A stretch of DNA of 64,000 bases, taken from contig OZ025213.1 in assembly GCA_964019055.1 (NCBI GenBank), positions 13,499,702-13,563,701 on the forward strand. Reading direction: 5' to 3'. Under the pieces are notes generated by a model that saw only the letters and a list, made by a program, of their open reading frames with translations, did no database searches and was not told the DNA's origin. The stretch is from Anthopleura xanthogrammica. Lineage: Eukaryota > Cnidaria > Anthozoa > Actiniaria > Actiniidae. Below, piece by piece: positions 22,863 to 36,095 of the stretch (the first letter of the stretch is position 1; the number at the start of each line of letters is the position of its first letter). The position numbers and the translations under genes were made by a program.

Positions 22863-23171
22863 TTTGAAGTTTATCTTTTCAGATATTTTTAAGTAGCTAA
22901 ATTAATTTCGGAATTGTATCGTAAGTTTTTGGACAAATAGTTTGAAGTTAATACCGAGTATGATTATTTGTTTTGAGTTGATAAAAAAGGTTGTTATTGG
23001 CAATGACAGGTGACCTGTGTTATCCAATCATTTGGCAGAGTTTAGAAGAAGAAAGACAATGAGAATATCTTCGACGAATTCATACTGAGATTAATATCTA
23101 AAGTGACTTGAAATTAGCAGACATCGATATCAGTCATCTATTATACATGATACCATCGAAGAATCGGGGGG

Positions 23172-23244
<73 letters not shown>

Positions 23245-24457
23245 AAGAACGAAAGGAACAAGGAAAGAAGCAAAGGAGAGGAAACGAAAAAAAGAGAATG
23301 ACTATGTTCTACTTTTAGCAATTAAAAGAAGAGAAAAAACACCACTATATTGATCTTAAAGTCTTAAAAATAGATTACTCTAACTTTCCTTTTCAAAGGT
23401 TGAGAAAAACAGGAGAAAAAGAGATGTTCCTAGGTAGTGCTTTAATTTTTGTTGTCTATAATGAGTGACATCTTCAAAACATATCCCGTGCTGTAGTAAC
23501 TCTAGATGACTTGAAAAAGGGAGATATTGAGGACTTCTTTTTTTCTAGAACGAGCTAAGTAGGCAGAATAATCATACAAAAAAATCGTCTAAACAACTGA
23601 CGACCAAAACAAAATGTATACCTCATAAAATATGTATTCAAGATGATATATTCTAGTGAGGGCATTAATTTTTAAACACGTAACATGAAAAATAATTCAG
23701 TCTTAAAATGTAGTCAGGCCGGCCATTGGAATGGTGTTCAATCTCGTTCAATCTATCAAGATATCATTCATGTTTTATAACCACTTCATGTAGTATTCAG
23801 TTTCAAAAACCATTATTAAGTCGCAATTTGTATAATGGTTTTGAGTGGCATACCAATACATTTTCCTCTTGTATTTTATAATTTACCAAAATTATATAAG
23901 ATACAATTAAGGGACAGGAAAGATATTCCATGTAGTTCCACTAGAAAACCTTGTATAACTATTTTATCTCACACTATTGGGAACACCTAGGTGGAATACC
24001 GCCAAATATAATATCTTTTCAGCCTTTTTATTGACTGTAATTTATTTATTTGTTTGGGATAAACTGTACATGCATTACCCATACTTTAAGTAGAAGTTGA
24101 GATCTCATTGAGGTATTTGTCATGAGTCATGAGTGCATCAGGTGGAGATGACCCCGGGGGGAGATAACACAGGTTTTCATTTCAAAACAGCCATATTAAG
24201 TGAATGCGGTTTATAGGGGTCAATTTGGAAAAGCGTGGGGATACAATGGTATTACTGTAAGCGTATCATTTGTACCCTTTCCCAGCTATAATCACCACAG
24301 CAGGGGTGATATAGTATTGGACTTATCGAGGCTGAATCTATTCTTTTCATTCTACACTAGTGCATGACGCGTCAAAATGAACTCAAGTTGAACTTCATCA
24401 TCACCTGCCATCAAAACCACTTCCATTGACCGTGCGAAAACAGATATAAAAAAGACG
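22863..24457. other. Intergenic DNA upstream of the receptor gene
   Basis: No exon is supported. It contains (GAAA)n/(GA)n at 23167-23245. The receptor promoter must start just above 22862, but no core element is convincing. Confidence 0.4.
23167..23245 (+). repeat. (GAAA)n then (GA)n microsatellite
   Basis: About 12 GAAA units followed by a pure GA tract; it produces spurious Lys/Glu/Arg ORFs. Confidence 0.95.
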
Positions 24458-24519
24458 CTACTGGTCTGAGAAGCTGTACTTCAACAGGTAATTTTTATTT
24501 GTCCAGCGTGCATTAACTA

Positions 24520-24664
24520 TACTAACCACATGCACCCAAACTTTAGAATTGGAGCTCTGATCAGTCATGAGTCGATTAGTTTTTCGTTTCTTTTCAAAGT
24601 CTTGACACATCATCTTAATTAAAAATCCCAGTAAGAAAAGACAAACGTTTAGAGTATGAATCAT
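24520..24664 (-). other. Possible first exon encoding a signal peptide (weak)
   Basis: On the minus strand an ATG at 24664 opens MIHTLNVCLFLLGFLIKMMC, a signal-peptide-like stretch, followed by a Lys/Arg-rich segment and a possible donor (GTG|GTTAGT) near 24528. No downstream exon on the same strand was found, so this may be chance. Confidence 0.2.
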
Positions 24665-27499
24665 TTGAAAGGAATGAAAATGACGCCTCTCTGGCTCAAT
24701 CTTCTTTATATTGAAGCAAAGCAACATTCTTACACTTCGTATATACCCACTTTAGCTTTCCACCTCTTCCTTCACGAGATCTAGAAGAAAACATAATTTT
24801 TCCAGCTGCTTCTACCGACGTATTTACATCTACAACCGTACACGCGAGCATTAAGCTAATAGCAGTTTAAAGAGTTTTTAGTTTCTTATGCAACGAAGTG
24901 TCATATTTGTCCATTGATGTACGTAGTAGCATCCAACAACCTGTGGTAGATGGCTCGTTGACTGTTCATAAGCAAGAAGGATTCAAATTTCCTAGTTTTC
25001 GTTTATTTTTTCCTGCACTGTGCATGAAGTTGGATAAAGACTTACGAATGTGCTAGGAGTTCTAACAGGATATCGATAATGTAGACCAAATATCGTGACT
25101 GGGGCGGCAGCGTTCACGGCTTCTTACACCAAGAACCTGCTGCACTTATAAGGTAAATGCATCGTTACGATATTATATGGTTCAAAAGCAAACCAATATA
25201 ACAATGAAAAATATAGGATTAATTTCTGTACAAGTGTATATTTTTATTATAATTATAATCAATTCGTTGTGGCAATCCCGTTTTCTAGTTCTAACATTTA
25301 TCTATCAAACTATCAAACTCGGTGGAAGTATACTTGTGTGTTGGTTTTGTTCAGAACGAGAAGCAAATTTGCACCAAACCTGCTACCATTTGAGACACTT
25401 TAAAACTTATCTCAAGTAAACGTACGGGTTGTTGCACCTTGATATCCATGTTCATGTGATATCTAGCCTTGATTTTCATGTTCACTCGCTAGTGTACTAA
25501 TTTGAATTCAGTTATAAGGTAAGCCTACGTAAGGTTGCAGTCTTTAAGGGGTGTTAAAGAATTGTCAAGTAGAATTAACACCAGACAGTTATAACCAGCA
25601 TGCCGCGGCTGGGTCGGCTTGATTTTTATATATCTGTAGTTCTAGAAATGCTTTAGGATAATTAGGAATTACAGATCCAGCAAACAATCTTTCATTATCA
25701 TTAAGATATCAGAAGCTCCTAGATCGCTATTAGTTTAGTTTCCTCTTTCGTGTGTCGGTGCATGAATAGGCGCCGCGTGAACGTGAAGTAGGATAGACAT
25801 CATTTTGTATATTATTATAGTGCATCGACTTCAACGCCCGCGCCATTGCATTTTAACGGCTCGATTTGTTTAACGTACTTATCTCTTATCTACATCATCG
25901 CATGTGCACTAAAGGAGATGATTATTATTTTACACGTTTTATAGTAATTTTTCTTCAAATTATGTTAAATATATTTATAAAGTTGTACATATAGCTTTTA
26001 GTTCATCTATTAATGAAATCGATTCTCATATTCACTTTGTCGATCTGGCACGAACTCAACATCCTTCGATCAAAAACAAGTAGTCGAATCCTAGATGTAA
26101 TGAAATGTTCACTCCAAACCATATTGTAATATGAAAAATATGACTCCAACTTCACTATGCAGAGTGTAAGTTCCATGATGTACTGGCTGCATCGCACTCG
26201 CACACACTTCGATAGCTTAGTCTATATTTGCAGACAATTCGCTTTGCCTCCGAGTTACTAGATATTTTAAATGTCTATCAATAAATTCCAAAGGTCATAA
26301 TTTTGGTTTATTGTTAGCTCATGACTCTGTACTCTTGATGACATTCGCTTCCTCATCATGCTCATTACTCCATTAACCTGTCTGTTAAATTTCGTAGAGC
26401 GCTCGATCAGTGTTCACTCAAAGACATGAATGTATCAAACATATTAGTCAGTCCTCCGAACCATGAGTTTGTTTTTGCATCACTTGCAGGATTAATAATG
26501 CAACTCTTCCTCCATTTTGCTCTCGGATATCATTCATGTATCACCGTGTATCAAAACATCAAATTTTAAAGACAATTACTGATGTGTTTTCCTTCAATTT
26601 TAAAGATTTGAGTTGTGACTTAATTCGTGCTATTTAGTTGTATGGCCTCAGGCCCACCCGCTGTTAGATATCAGTTTTACTGTATTAAAATTTTATTGCC
26701 AGAGCCGACCTTCACTAATTTATGCTCGTAAGTACAACTTCAAAAAATAGTCTACCTTTTCAGGTCTTTTCAAAATCACTCTTGAGCTGAACTAAAATCC
26801 GTACAAAAAGATACATTGAAGAGATCCCTGAAGTTCTCTCTACAAAACTGAATTTCCTTTTCAATTTTCTAAGTCATGCTAGTCTCAGTTGTACACGGTT
26901 TGTTTTGACGTTTTTTCCGATCTAAATTGACGACAAGTTTGTTTAATGGAATGATATGTCATCAGTAATCTTCAGCCCGGATTGTTTTTACACTTAGTGA
27001 TCAGACATATTCATTTAATATGGGAACCAAAAGCTGATATCGAAACCTAACTTACTATTGGAGAAGGATACTTGTAAGTTCACGAGTGGTATAACATGTA
27101 CAGAAAGGGCTGACATAACACTTCAATTTTTAAGAAAGTATATCATAAAAGAACCAAATGACATGACTGTTCTTAAACAGTAGCTTTAAGTACTCGCTTT
27201 ATCTGTAATTTCCCTTCTCGTTTCCCGCCAAAATGCTCACACGCGCGGCTTTAACTTACCGCCAAAAATTCAGACTCGTGATTTGAGCAGCAAATGTGCC
27301 ATTTAGCGCAGTTCACAAAATATTTCAAAAGATGTACATTGTAATTCCTGTTCTGGCAAAGACCTAGAGATAACCAGTTTATCATATAATATCATCATTT
27401 ACAACTGAAATATGGATGGGAAATACGAAAAAAGAGGAAAACTACATTGAATACGTTTGTCCACCCTACCTGTAAAGTGTTGGTACATGTTATCTGGAA

Positions 27500-27650
27500 T
27501 TGACCCCTTTCACGTGACTTCAAAGCAGCTCAATTTGCAATTGGAGGACACAATCAAAGAATCTCAATCTACTAAGAATTTGAATTGGAACCTATTCAGT
27601 GCTTTGTCTTCTAAATTGAGCTGCATTTAGACGTGCTGCAAGGGGTATAT
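27500..27650 (+). mobile_element. MITE-like element with GACCCCTT / TGCAAGGGGT ends
   Basis: GACCCCTTTCACGTGACTT at the left and GTGCTGCAAGGGGT at the right are imperfect inverted repeats, with inner CAGCTCAATTTG and AAATTGAGCTG. It is the same family as 9832-9975 and is followed by (TA)n at 27648-27663. Confidence 0.55.
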
Positions 27651-27765
27651 ATATATATATATACCTTATCGTTTTTCATTACTCGCCACAGATATTTCAA
27701 AAAGGGTTGTTGAGAAACCAACTGTGCCACATAGAGCTGCTAAAGCTAGGTAAGTGTACCACCAC

Positions 27766-27957
27766 TGCTTTGCTTTGCTTTGCTTTGCTTTGCTTTGCTT
27801 TGCTTTGCTTTGCTTTGCTTTGCTTTGCTTTGCTTTGCTTTGCTTTGCTTTGCTTTGCTTTGCTTTGCTTTGCTTTCCTTTCCTTTCCTTTCCTTTCCTT
27901 TCCTTTCCTTTCCTTTCCTTTCCTTTCCTTTCCTTTCCTTTCCTTTCCTTTCCTTTC
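27766..27957 (+). repeat. Compound pentanucleotide repeat (CTTTG)n-(CTTTC)n
   Basis: About 22 CTTTG units switch at about 27877 to about 16 CTTTC units with no interruption. It produces long Leu/Cys/Phe or Lys/Gly/Glu ORFs that are not genes. Confidence 0.97.
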
Positions 27958-28453
27958 AATGCCAGTCTGAAAGTCAACAGACAGTCTTGGTAATGTCTAC
28001 ATCATTAAGATTCATGACCATAGTTTCTCAGTTGGTCTTCAAATGACCCATGCACCGCGGATATATGGCATGTATCGCCTGAAGGCTTAGCTTTAGTTGT
28101 TTTATGCATTCATAACCTGACTTTATCCTGAAAATTTAGAAACGATTAAAGTAAAGTCTAAGTCGCTCATTTTAAGAAATTTTACGCGGTTTAAACTTTA
28201 AAGTTTTTAAGGATTTTTTGATGCAAAGTGCTGTGTCATGTTTCAGTTTGTACATGATCTTTAGTGCCTTTCCTCTCCAAACGATGCTTAAACTATTAGA
28301 ATAAGAAAAAAGACAAATCTTTGATGCTCTTTAACTATTCCTTTACCACCTGTCCTATTTTAAAGCTCCTCAGTAAAATATTTTCAGTGACTGAGCCAGT
28401 AATGTAGTTTTTACAATTTTGTGAAACCCGGCCTTGCTATCTCCTGGGTGAGC

Positions 28454-28645
28454 AAAGGCGGATCCAGGAATGTTTGAGTGGGGTTCCAAAGAAAAAGACA
28501 AAAAAGGATAAAAAAAGATCTAAGCAAAAAATCAAAGCTATTTTAATAAAATGAAGATTTAAAAATAAGGGTCCGGACCCCCCCCCCCCCCCCCCCCCGA
28601 CCCCGACCCCGACCCTCCAACCCTCCCCCTGGATCCGCCACTGGT
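28454..28645 (+). mobile_element. MITE-like element with GGCGGATCCAGG ends and a C run
   Basis: GGCGGATCCAGG at the left and CCTGGATCCGCC at the right are a perfect 12-base inverted pair. A C run at 28578-28598 and CCCCGA repeats lie inside. Related to 3345-3520. Confidence 0.6.
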
Positions 28646-31009
28646 GCCGAGAGTGATGCATGTGGAAGATCACCTAACTCAGCCACTTAGAAGTCTGCCA
28701 TTTGAAACCATGCAATACTTGTGAGAGACATTTGCATACTTAAATAATATTATTGTGATGAAAAACAACTAAATAACAATGGGGTCGTCATTGTGTGACA
28801 GGGTCACCCACGCCATCCACCGCAAGGCATCAAGCAACGGATTCCCCCATACACGATTATAAGACTACGAGAGCTTTACACTGAACAACTTCGAACATGT
28901 CTGATCAAAGTTTCTTAAGATCTTCAGGCAATACTTCTACCCAACCGACACCGGGAGAGTCCAGCCGAAACAAGGTAAGAATCATACTATAACATCAGCC
29001 AGATGATAAATTACACTCATCATTGCTGTAAACGCTTCTAAAATATCGAGTTCAACTGCTCATCAAGCCGACTATAACCACACTCTGTCTGCAAGCTTCT
29101 TTGGTTTAACGTTCTTACCAAATATTTTCAACAGTCTCTTCTTCTTGATGCGCCAAAATATTCAATTCTTATTACCAGAGATGTTATATTATTATTTTAG
29201 ATAAGTAGTTATAGATTAGTTCTAAGAATCATAATTTGTCTAACCAGTGTGTTTAACCAAAGTCCTAAATAATTTTGAAAAGTTTTAGCTACGAAGGTTT
29301 TTCTTATCTTTCTGTTGAAACGTCTGTAAATATTTTATTCGTTGTGCGACATACTTCAGATGGTCAAGAGCATAACTTGTTTTGTTACCAAATACCGAAT
29401 CACGTCCCGTTTTCTAAAAGTATTCTAAAGTACGATGTAAAACATAGAAAAGGTCAAAGTTTTTTTCTCGTTTATCACCCATATTCCCTTTCTGAGTCAG
29501 TCATATTTGCCGGCAATAGTAGGGGTGAACTTGTCTTTAACATTTTGATAGGAAAATTCACCAGTTTATGGCTTTATTCAAAACAGTCTAGTCATCCTTT
29601 GATGCTAGTATATTTGGCCATCATGAACCAGTATTTTCTATTAGCAGGGATTAGATAATCTTCGATGGAATTCTATTGTATCTTTTTTAGTACAAAAGTT
29701 GTTTAAAATTGCATACATGGGTCTGTGATTTTGATATCTGTGCTTGAGTAATATGAAACTGTTTCGCGAAGCATTATGCGTTGCTGGTTTTTCATTAACA
29801 ATTAATGATTCTCATTACCATTATAATTCGGGTTTGACTTGTTCTGATCTTGATAAGCTCGGTCTGTGGCATAATAATTGTTCTTAACTGTCAAGGGTAG
29901 TTAGGCTAACGATATCTGAATGGATATAAATTATTAATGAGCATAGATGTCTCTGCAACGGGTAGCTTAGAATCGTTTAGCTAGTCTGCTACTAGAAAGA
30001 GTAAAATTATAGATAATATTTTAAAGAATATTTCCAAATTGTAAATTTAGTAAAGAAAACGAATCTCTTTAGGCTTGCCCTATTGAACTTCTTGTTAACT
30101 CGTTTGTCAATTCTTGTTCTTCCGTTAGCGTTCATGATGATAAGACCTAAGGTTAGCGGATAAAAACATTCATTTGTATAGGATCGTTCTCTCATTTACA
30201 ACAAACTGTTAAGCCCGTTAAGCGCCTTTAATCCCTTTCCAAATACGATCGACAATTTGCAAAGTCCTGTTTGAGGGTCGTTTCCAATGTTTGTTCTGAA
30301 AAAATTACGAAATGTGTCGTTCCTATACAACTTTGGAACTTAACTAAAGTGTTATTGTGTAAATCGTTCAAAATATTCTGACACAACACAGTGCACTGAA
30401 TCAATAAGATTGTTAAAAAGAAGAATATAGGAATGGAGTGTTTGTTAGTGGCATGCAGTTGCAGACCTTTTCCTTCCTTCTTATAACTCAACAAGCTGAA
30501 CTGATCCCTGTGGATTTGTGAGTTAGCTGTGCCTTGACATATCAGAGAGGAAGCTGTTTCAGGATCTGATCTGTGAGTTAACCATGAAGATTTTTTTTTG
30601 TCATGAAACACTTCAAAATCCAGTTGCGCAACGTTGACGGCAACGTCTGTGCACAGGGTTTGCGGCTACGTCGCGCGCGCAAATACTTCGTAGTGTGAAT
30701 AGCAAGATGCGGTGTAATTTGATTTATTTCATATCTCAGCAAATACGATTGCAGGAAACCATTGTAAATTTGTCGGGGTTCCTTTCTTTCTTTAGTGTGC
30801 GCGGTGAAGTTTTTTATAGCATGTTTTATAGCTAGTACGTTCCTAACGATTGAAATGCTACACTTGTGCGCCGTTGACCAAAACAGTATGACATAAACAG
30901 TGCCTAAGGAAATGGCTTGCGAGACAATTAATAATAAGCTTTATTAATCTACCTGAGATTTTTGGAAAAAAAAATATATTTATTATATGAAATAGAGTGT
31001 GATATTGAG

Positions 31010-31312
31010 TGACATCAAAATGATAAAATTGATATCCCCACTCTCACCAGTGGCCAGTGGGGATACGATTTTTATCAACACTGGTGGTATCAAATTTCGA
31101 CTTTTTGCTCAGCTTCTCAAATTCTCCATTATTTTTCATTGAAGATTTCCTATGATAAACAGAACATTACATGGCCGCTTGGAGATACGAATTTTATCTT
31201 CTCGTGCTCGTATTATCTCTCACTCGTTCGCTGCGCTCACTCGTGAGAGATAATATCAACACTCGAAGATAAAATTCGTATCTCCGCGCGGCCATGTAAT
31301 ATCCTCTATATA
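31010..31312 (+). mobile_element. Palindromic MITE (GGAGATACGAATTTTATCTTC family), complete right part
   Basis: CATTACATGGCCGCTTGGAG at about 31165 pairs with the inverse block ending CGCGCGGCCATGTAAT at about 31299. Between them are GATACGAATTTTATCTTCTC and its mirror and the GCTGCGCTCACTCG core. A second inverted pair (TATCCCCACT / AGTGGGGATA) lies at 31032-31070. Shared with 12680-12945. Confidence 0.75.
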
Positions 31313-32747
31313 TCTAAAACATCTACATTATATACAAAGAAATAAGAAAAAAATATATAATTAGTTATGATCTTAACAGCCTCGCGGCCCTCGGTAAAAA
31401 AGAATTTAAATTTCTTTGAGTTCCTGATTTAGGTATAATAATTCGTAATATAGGTGGCCAACAACGTCGTTGAATTGTATCTGCGGGATCCTGTGCCGAC
31501 CTCAGAGCCTTGATCATAGATTGCCAATCATGCGCGCATTTACTATGTAATCCGAAACTAAGTTAACAACCTCGTGTGCAACGACCGACTAAGATATACG
31601 ACAAGTTGAAACAGGTGCCACAAATAGTAAGACTCCAAGCAAACTTCAAAGTAATCGGGATGTGTAATCGTTTTGAAGAGCTTCCACGAGAATGCCAGCA
31701 AATGTAAAAATGTTGCTTCATCTTTAGCTAAAACAATCATGATCAGCGCATCTTACAGACCAACTAGATCGCGTAATTGAAATTCAAATCTCAATTTTAC
31801 TTTTAGATTTCAACATCTGACAGGTGATTTGTGATTCATTCCTATATTTAATCTCCACACTTATTCTTTTCCTTCCCGGCCCATATCACTACCTTCAGAT
31901 ATGCGAATTCTTGAGACATCTGTTCTGATTCCGTATATTCCTATCCTATCAGATGTTGATTTATATCTTATTATGAATCTTCTTCATTCTGGAACGAGTT
32001 AAGCATAATACCCTCCTTAGCCTTGACAGGTGTACTATATGTGAAAAGTTTGTTTAACCAATTCATTTACCTTTCTGGTCCGGGTCGTACGAATTGCTCA
32101 TTTATTCATCATATTACGCTGTTCAGTACTTAACTTCTTCCGGCTATGCCTGACTTCGGGGTAAGTAAAGTATAGTTTAAAGTTCCTTTGGTATTCTTTA
32201 TAGTGCTGACATTAGCTTGTTTACGCGCGGGGATCTCCTCTCCCTGCGGGCGCAAATCAAGAATCGTTTGCTTAGTTCAGTGAGAAAACTTTTGTTTAAA
32301 CGGTGTCATGAAACTACTTTGAGTCAATACTTTGCCGTCTGGTCAAAGGAGACCGAATAGAAAAGAAAAACTCGCATGACGTTATGAACATAGAATCCAG
32401 CTGTCAATGAATGTTTTGAGTGTTTTGTCTATAATGATGATTTCTACAGCATATGGGGCAAAATATTCACGAAAGTTATCTAGGTACACATACGTAGACT
32501 ATAGGGAAAAGTGAGGTGCTTCAAGACTCTGAGATAGATTGAAGCATATTTGTTCCACCTAGTTGGTGTGACCAGGGACGTGGGGGAGTTTCCTCCAACC
32601 TCCCTGGTATGACAGGGCACTAATCAACTGGATTCTAATTTGTGACTTGAATTGTTTCTGAGCATAATATGCATCAAGGCCTGGCATAGATTCTGACAGC
32701 AGTTTATTTCAATGTTTTTTTTTTATCTGTGAGAATGCTCTCTTATT

Positions 32748-33020
32748 AAATGGATGGATGGATGGATGAATGGATGGATGGATGGAGAAAGGGAGGGAAT
32801 GGTGGATGGACGAATGAATGGAATTGAGTAAGTAACTGAATAAATGAATCTGGAAACAAATGAGTGTACGAGAAAATGTGTTATCATGTCAGTCAGTTAG
32901 TCAACGAAGTAGAGAAAGGAAGGAAGGAAGGAAGGAACAAAGAAAGAAAGGAAGGAAGAAAAACTGCAAAAGAAAGACAGAGAGTAGATTAAAGATGGAT
33001 TGAATGAATGAAAGCACGAA
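32748..33020 (+). repeat. Degenerate GGAT / GAAAG tetranucleotide-rich tract
   Basis: (GGAT)n from about 32750, then decaying GAATG, GAAGGAAG and GAAAGAAAG words. No coding signal. Confidence 0.8.
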
Positions 33021-33269
33021 CTGATGAAGGAGTAAATGATTCTAATTGTTTAAGACAAATTACCAGAAAGTTCAAAATTTGAATCTCTAATATATGGATA
33101 TTCAATCGTTAGGTAAGCAAGTAATTCAATATTGACTAGCCTAGGCCTGCTCACTTCGCACGTCATTCAACCACTTCTGAATCAATTGATTGATTGTTTT
33201 TTTTAGCTCAGTGTCTTCTTTCCTATTTTAGAAAACAATAACTTTCCTCTAAGAACTTTCAATTATGTT

Positions 33270-33425
33270 TTACGATATTAAAGAAAAAGAAAGAAAAAAA
33301 CGAGAGAGAAAAAAAAAAGAAAATAAACAAAAAACCCACGAGAAGAAGAAGAAGCAAAGAAAAAGAAAATTGAAGGAAAGACTGAAAAAAAAAAAAAAAA
33401 AAAAAGAAAAGAAAAAAAAACAGCG
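33270..33425 (+). repeat. A-rich low-complexity tract
   Basis: Purine-only stretch dominated by A with scattered G, including an uninterrupted A run of about 20. Confidence 0.85.
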
Positions 33426-33989
33426 ATAAAATAGTTTAATCAGTTAAGTTTTTGCTTTACAAGACCGAAGCCATTTTCTAGTTATCAAAGCAAATTCTCC
33501 AGGAATTTCCCTAGATCTGTTATTAACATCCCGCATTCATAGAAGGTTTGCGCGCGATAGTCATGTTTCATATCAAAACATCACCGCAACACCGGCACTA
33601 TGCTATACATCTTCGCCTTCTCGCCAGTTCGTCGCAAACATAAACGTAGATTTTAGATTGTAGATTTACTAACGTATTTAATATAAAATCAAAAATAAAA
33701 GTTTAATTAAAAAAAAAAATTGTAATAAAAAATTGTGCGTTACAGTGTCTTTTCTAAAAAATTTTAAACATTTTTTTTCGGTGTTTTTTTGGTGGGTATT
33801 TACTGTACATCGATGATAAAAAATAAGATAATTCCAACCTTTCTTGCTTGGATTCCGCTTGAGAAACTTCGCCGACACTACTGAACTGCTTATGATAAAC
33901 ATCGCATAGCGAGAAAGGTGTTTTTTTTAACCAAAAAAAGATAAGATGGTTTTTGAAAGGTGCTCCTATTCTCCTATAAGTCTGATTGG

Positions 33990-34212
33990 GAGAGAGCCGC
34001 CAATATAAACCCGTATTGTCGGCTCAGAACTACCGCGCGATAGGAAAATCGCGATACAAAACTTATTGCGATTTTGAGTCGCCAATACAGGATATATTGA
34101 CGGCGTTGGAAGAAAATATATTCCGTTTTGGCCTTCTTCGCTTCGCGACTACTTCCTCTCAACTAGCCGCCAATTTAAACCCGTATTGGCGGCTCAAAAT
34201 CGCAATAAGTTG
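33990..34212. mobile_element. Palindromic element built from GCCGCCAAT...ATTGGCGGC hairpins
   Basis: AGCCGCCAAT TTAAACCCGT ATTGGCGGCT near 34163 is a 10-bp stem hairpin, and a near copy (GCCGCCAATATAAACCCGTA) is at about 33997. TTATTGCGATTTTGAG at about 34063 is the inverse of CTCAAAATCGCAATAA at about 34194. The unit is an inverted repeat made of smaller inverted repeats. No ORF of note. Confidence 0.65.
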
Positions 34213-34744
34213 TAAGAACTTTGTTGCTTTTAATATTATGCTAAAAATCTTCACTCCAATATGTATAGCACGTATGCTGAGCATTCTTCATTGATCTTTT
34301 GAATATCAAGTAGATGTGCTTACCGTAGCAATTACAGAGTCGTGTTATACCAGACGTCTTATTGGTTGGGTTGGGCTCCCTAACGAGCTTGACACTCAAA
34401 GTGTTAGAAAGCCAACCTTTGTTTACTTTAGATCGAGTATATATTGAATCACTTATTATATTGACACCTTTGTTAAGCATGCACTTAAGGGAATTCTGCG
34501 AGGTCTTGAGAGATATATTTTACACGTGTTTATAGAGTAACAATAGCACGATATATAAAATGCTCTCTAGCACGTGCGGAGTGGGAGGATGAGACGAGGA
34601 AAGCCGTCTAATATGTTATTGGGATGTAAAATGTAAATGAGTAATGCTTTTTTAAAAGTAGTGGACACTCGCTTTGCTCACTGCACTTTTTGTCTATTTT
34701 TTCGTTCTTATTCTATTTATTTGCTTCCTTCCTTCCTTGTAGTG

Positions 34745-35165
34745 TCATCCATCCATCCATCCATCCATTCATTCATTCATTCATTCATTCATTCATTCAT
34801 TCATTCATTCATTCATTCATTCATTCATTCATTCATTCATTCATTCATTCATTCATTCATTCATTCATTCATTCATTCATTCATTCATTCATTCATTCAT
34901 TCATTCATTCATTCATTCATTCATTCATTCATTCATTCATTCATTCATTCATTCATTCATTCATTCATTCATTCATTCATTCATTCATTCATTCATTCAT
35001 TCATTCATTCATTCATTCATTCATTCATTCATTCATTCATTCATTCATTCATTCATTCATTCATTCATTCATTCATTCATTCATTCATTCATTCATTCAT
35101 TCATTCATTCATTCATTCATTCATTCATTCATTCATTCATTCATTCATTCATTCATTCATTCATT
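34745..35165 (+). repeat. (CATT)n microsatellite, about 400 bp
   Basis: Five CATC units run into about 98 CATT units without visible interruption. The two Ile/His/Ser ORFs across it are artefacts. Confidence 0.98.
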
Positions 35166-35751
35166 TATATTTTCTCCATCTTCTCCATCCTTAATTTCTC
35201 GTTTCTTCCCTTGTACCTTATAGTTTCTGCTTTTTCTCTTATTCATCCGTTCCTATATTCTACTATCTTCGCCTCCTTTTCTATTTTTTATCTTTCTTCC
35301 TTCCTTCAATTTTCTTCGTTCTCATTAGTTTCATGATTGCAGGCTTAGTGATGCAGATTTAGATCAACAACATTACCAGGCTCTTGATATTAAATCTTAT
35401 TCAATATTACAACACTGAGACAAGAACAGAATCGATCGATCTCTGTTTTTTGCTCAAAAGCTCGCATAACGAACATATGTTGACAACTTCAATTAAAATC
35501 CCCAGTATTGAAGGGCTTTATTTATTTGGCAATGCGTTGTTATTGAAAAGAGACATAAAATATTCATAGTTGATTCATTGTAATTATCTGACAAGCTCTT
35601 ATGCAAACATACCAGCTTGGGTCACGTCTCAAAAGATTAATCTTTCTAATAATATATAACACTCCGAGAATACAGAAGGAAAAGATAGATAGAACTGAGG
35701 GAAAAAACACAAACAAATAAATATAGAAGAATGAAGGAAGATAGGAATGAG

Positions 35752-36095
<344 letters not shown>

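Larger units (their letters stand above)
24728..28890. other. Gene-poor AT-rich region
   Basis: No exon was supported on either strand. It holds a MITE-like element at 27500-27650, a CTTTG/CTTTC microsatellite at 27766-27957 and a GGATCCGCC-type element at 28454-28645. The rest is unremarkable AT-rich sequence. Confidence 0.4.

Noticed and set aside
27666..28046. Cys/Phe/Leu and Lys/Gly/Glu ORFs
   Set aside because: Frames of the CTTTG/CTTTC repeat.
29275..29658. 127-residue plus-strand ORF
   Set aside because: No family motif, no splice context and random-looking composition in AT-rich DNA.
30228..30611. 127-residue minus-strand ORF
   Set aside because: No recognisable domain, and its hydrophobic stretch is T-run driven; no splice partners.
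34637..35223. Two 177-185 residue Ile/His/Ser ORFs
   Set aside because: They are translations of the CATT microsatellite; any frame of an uninterrupted tetramer without a stop stays open.
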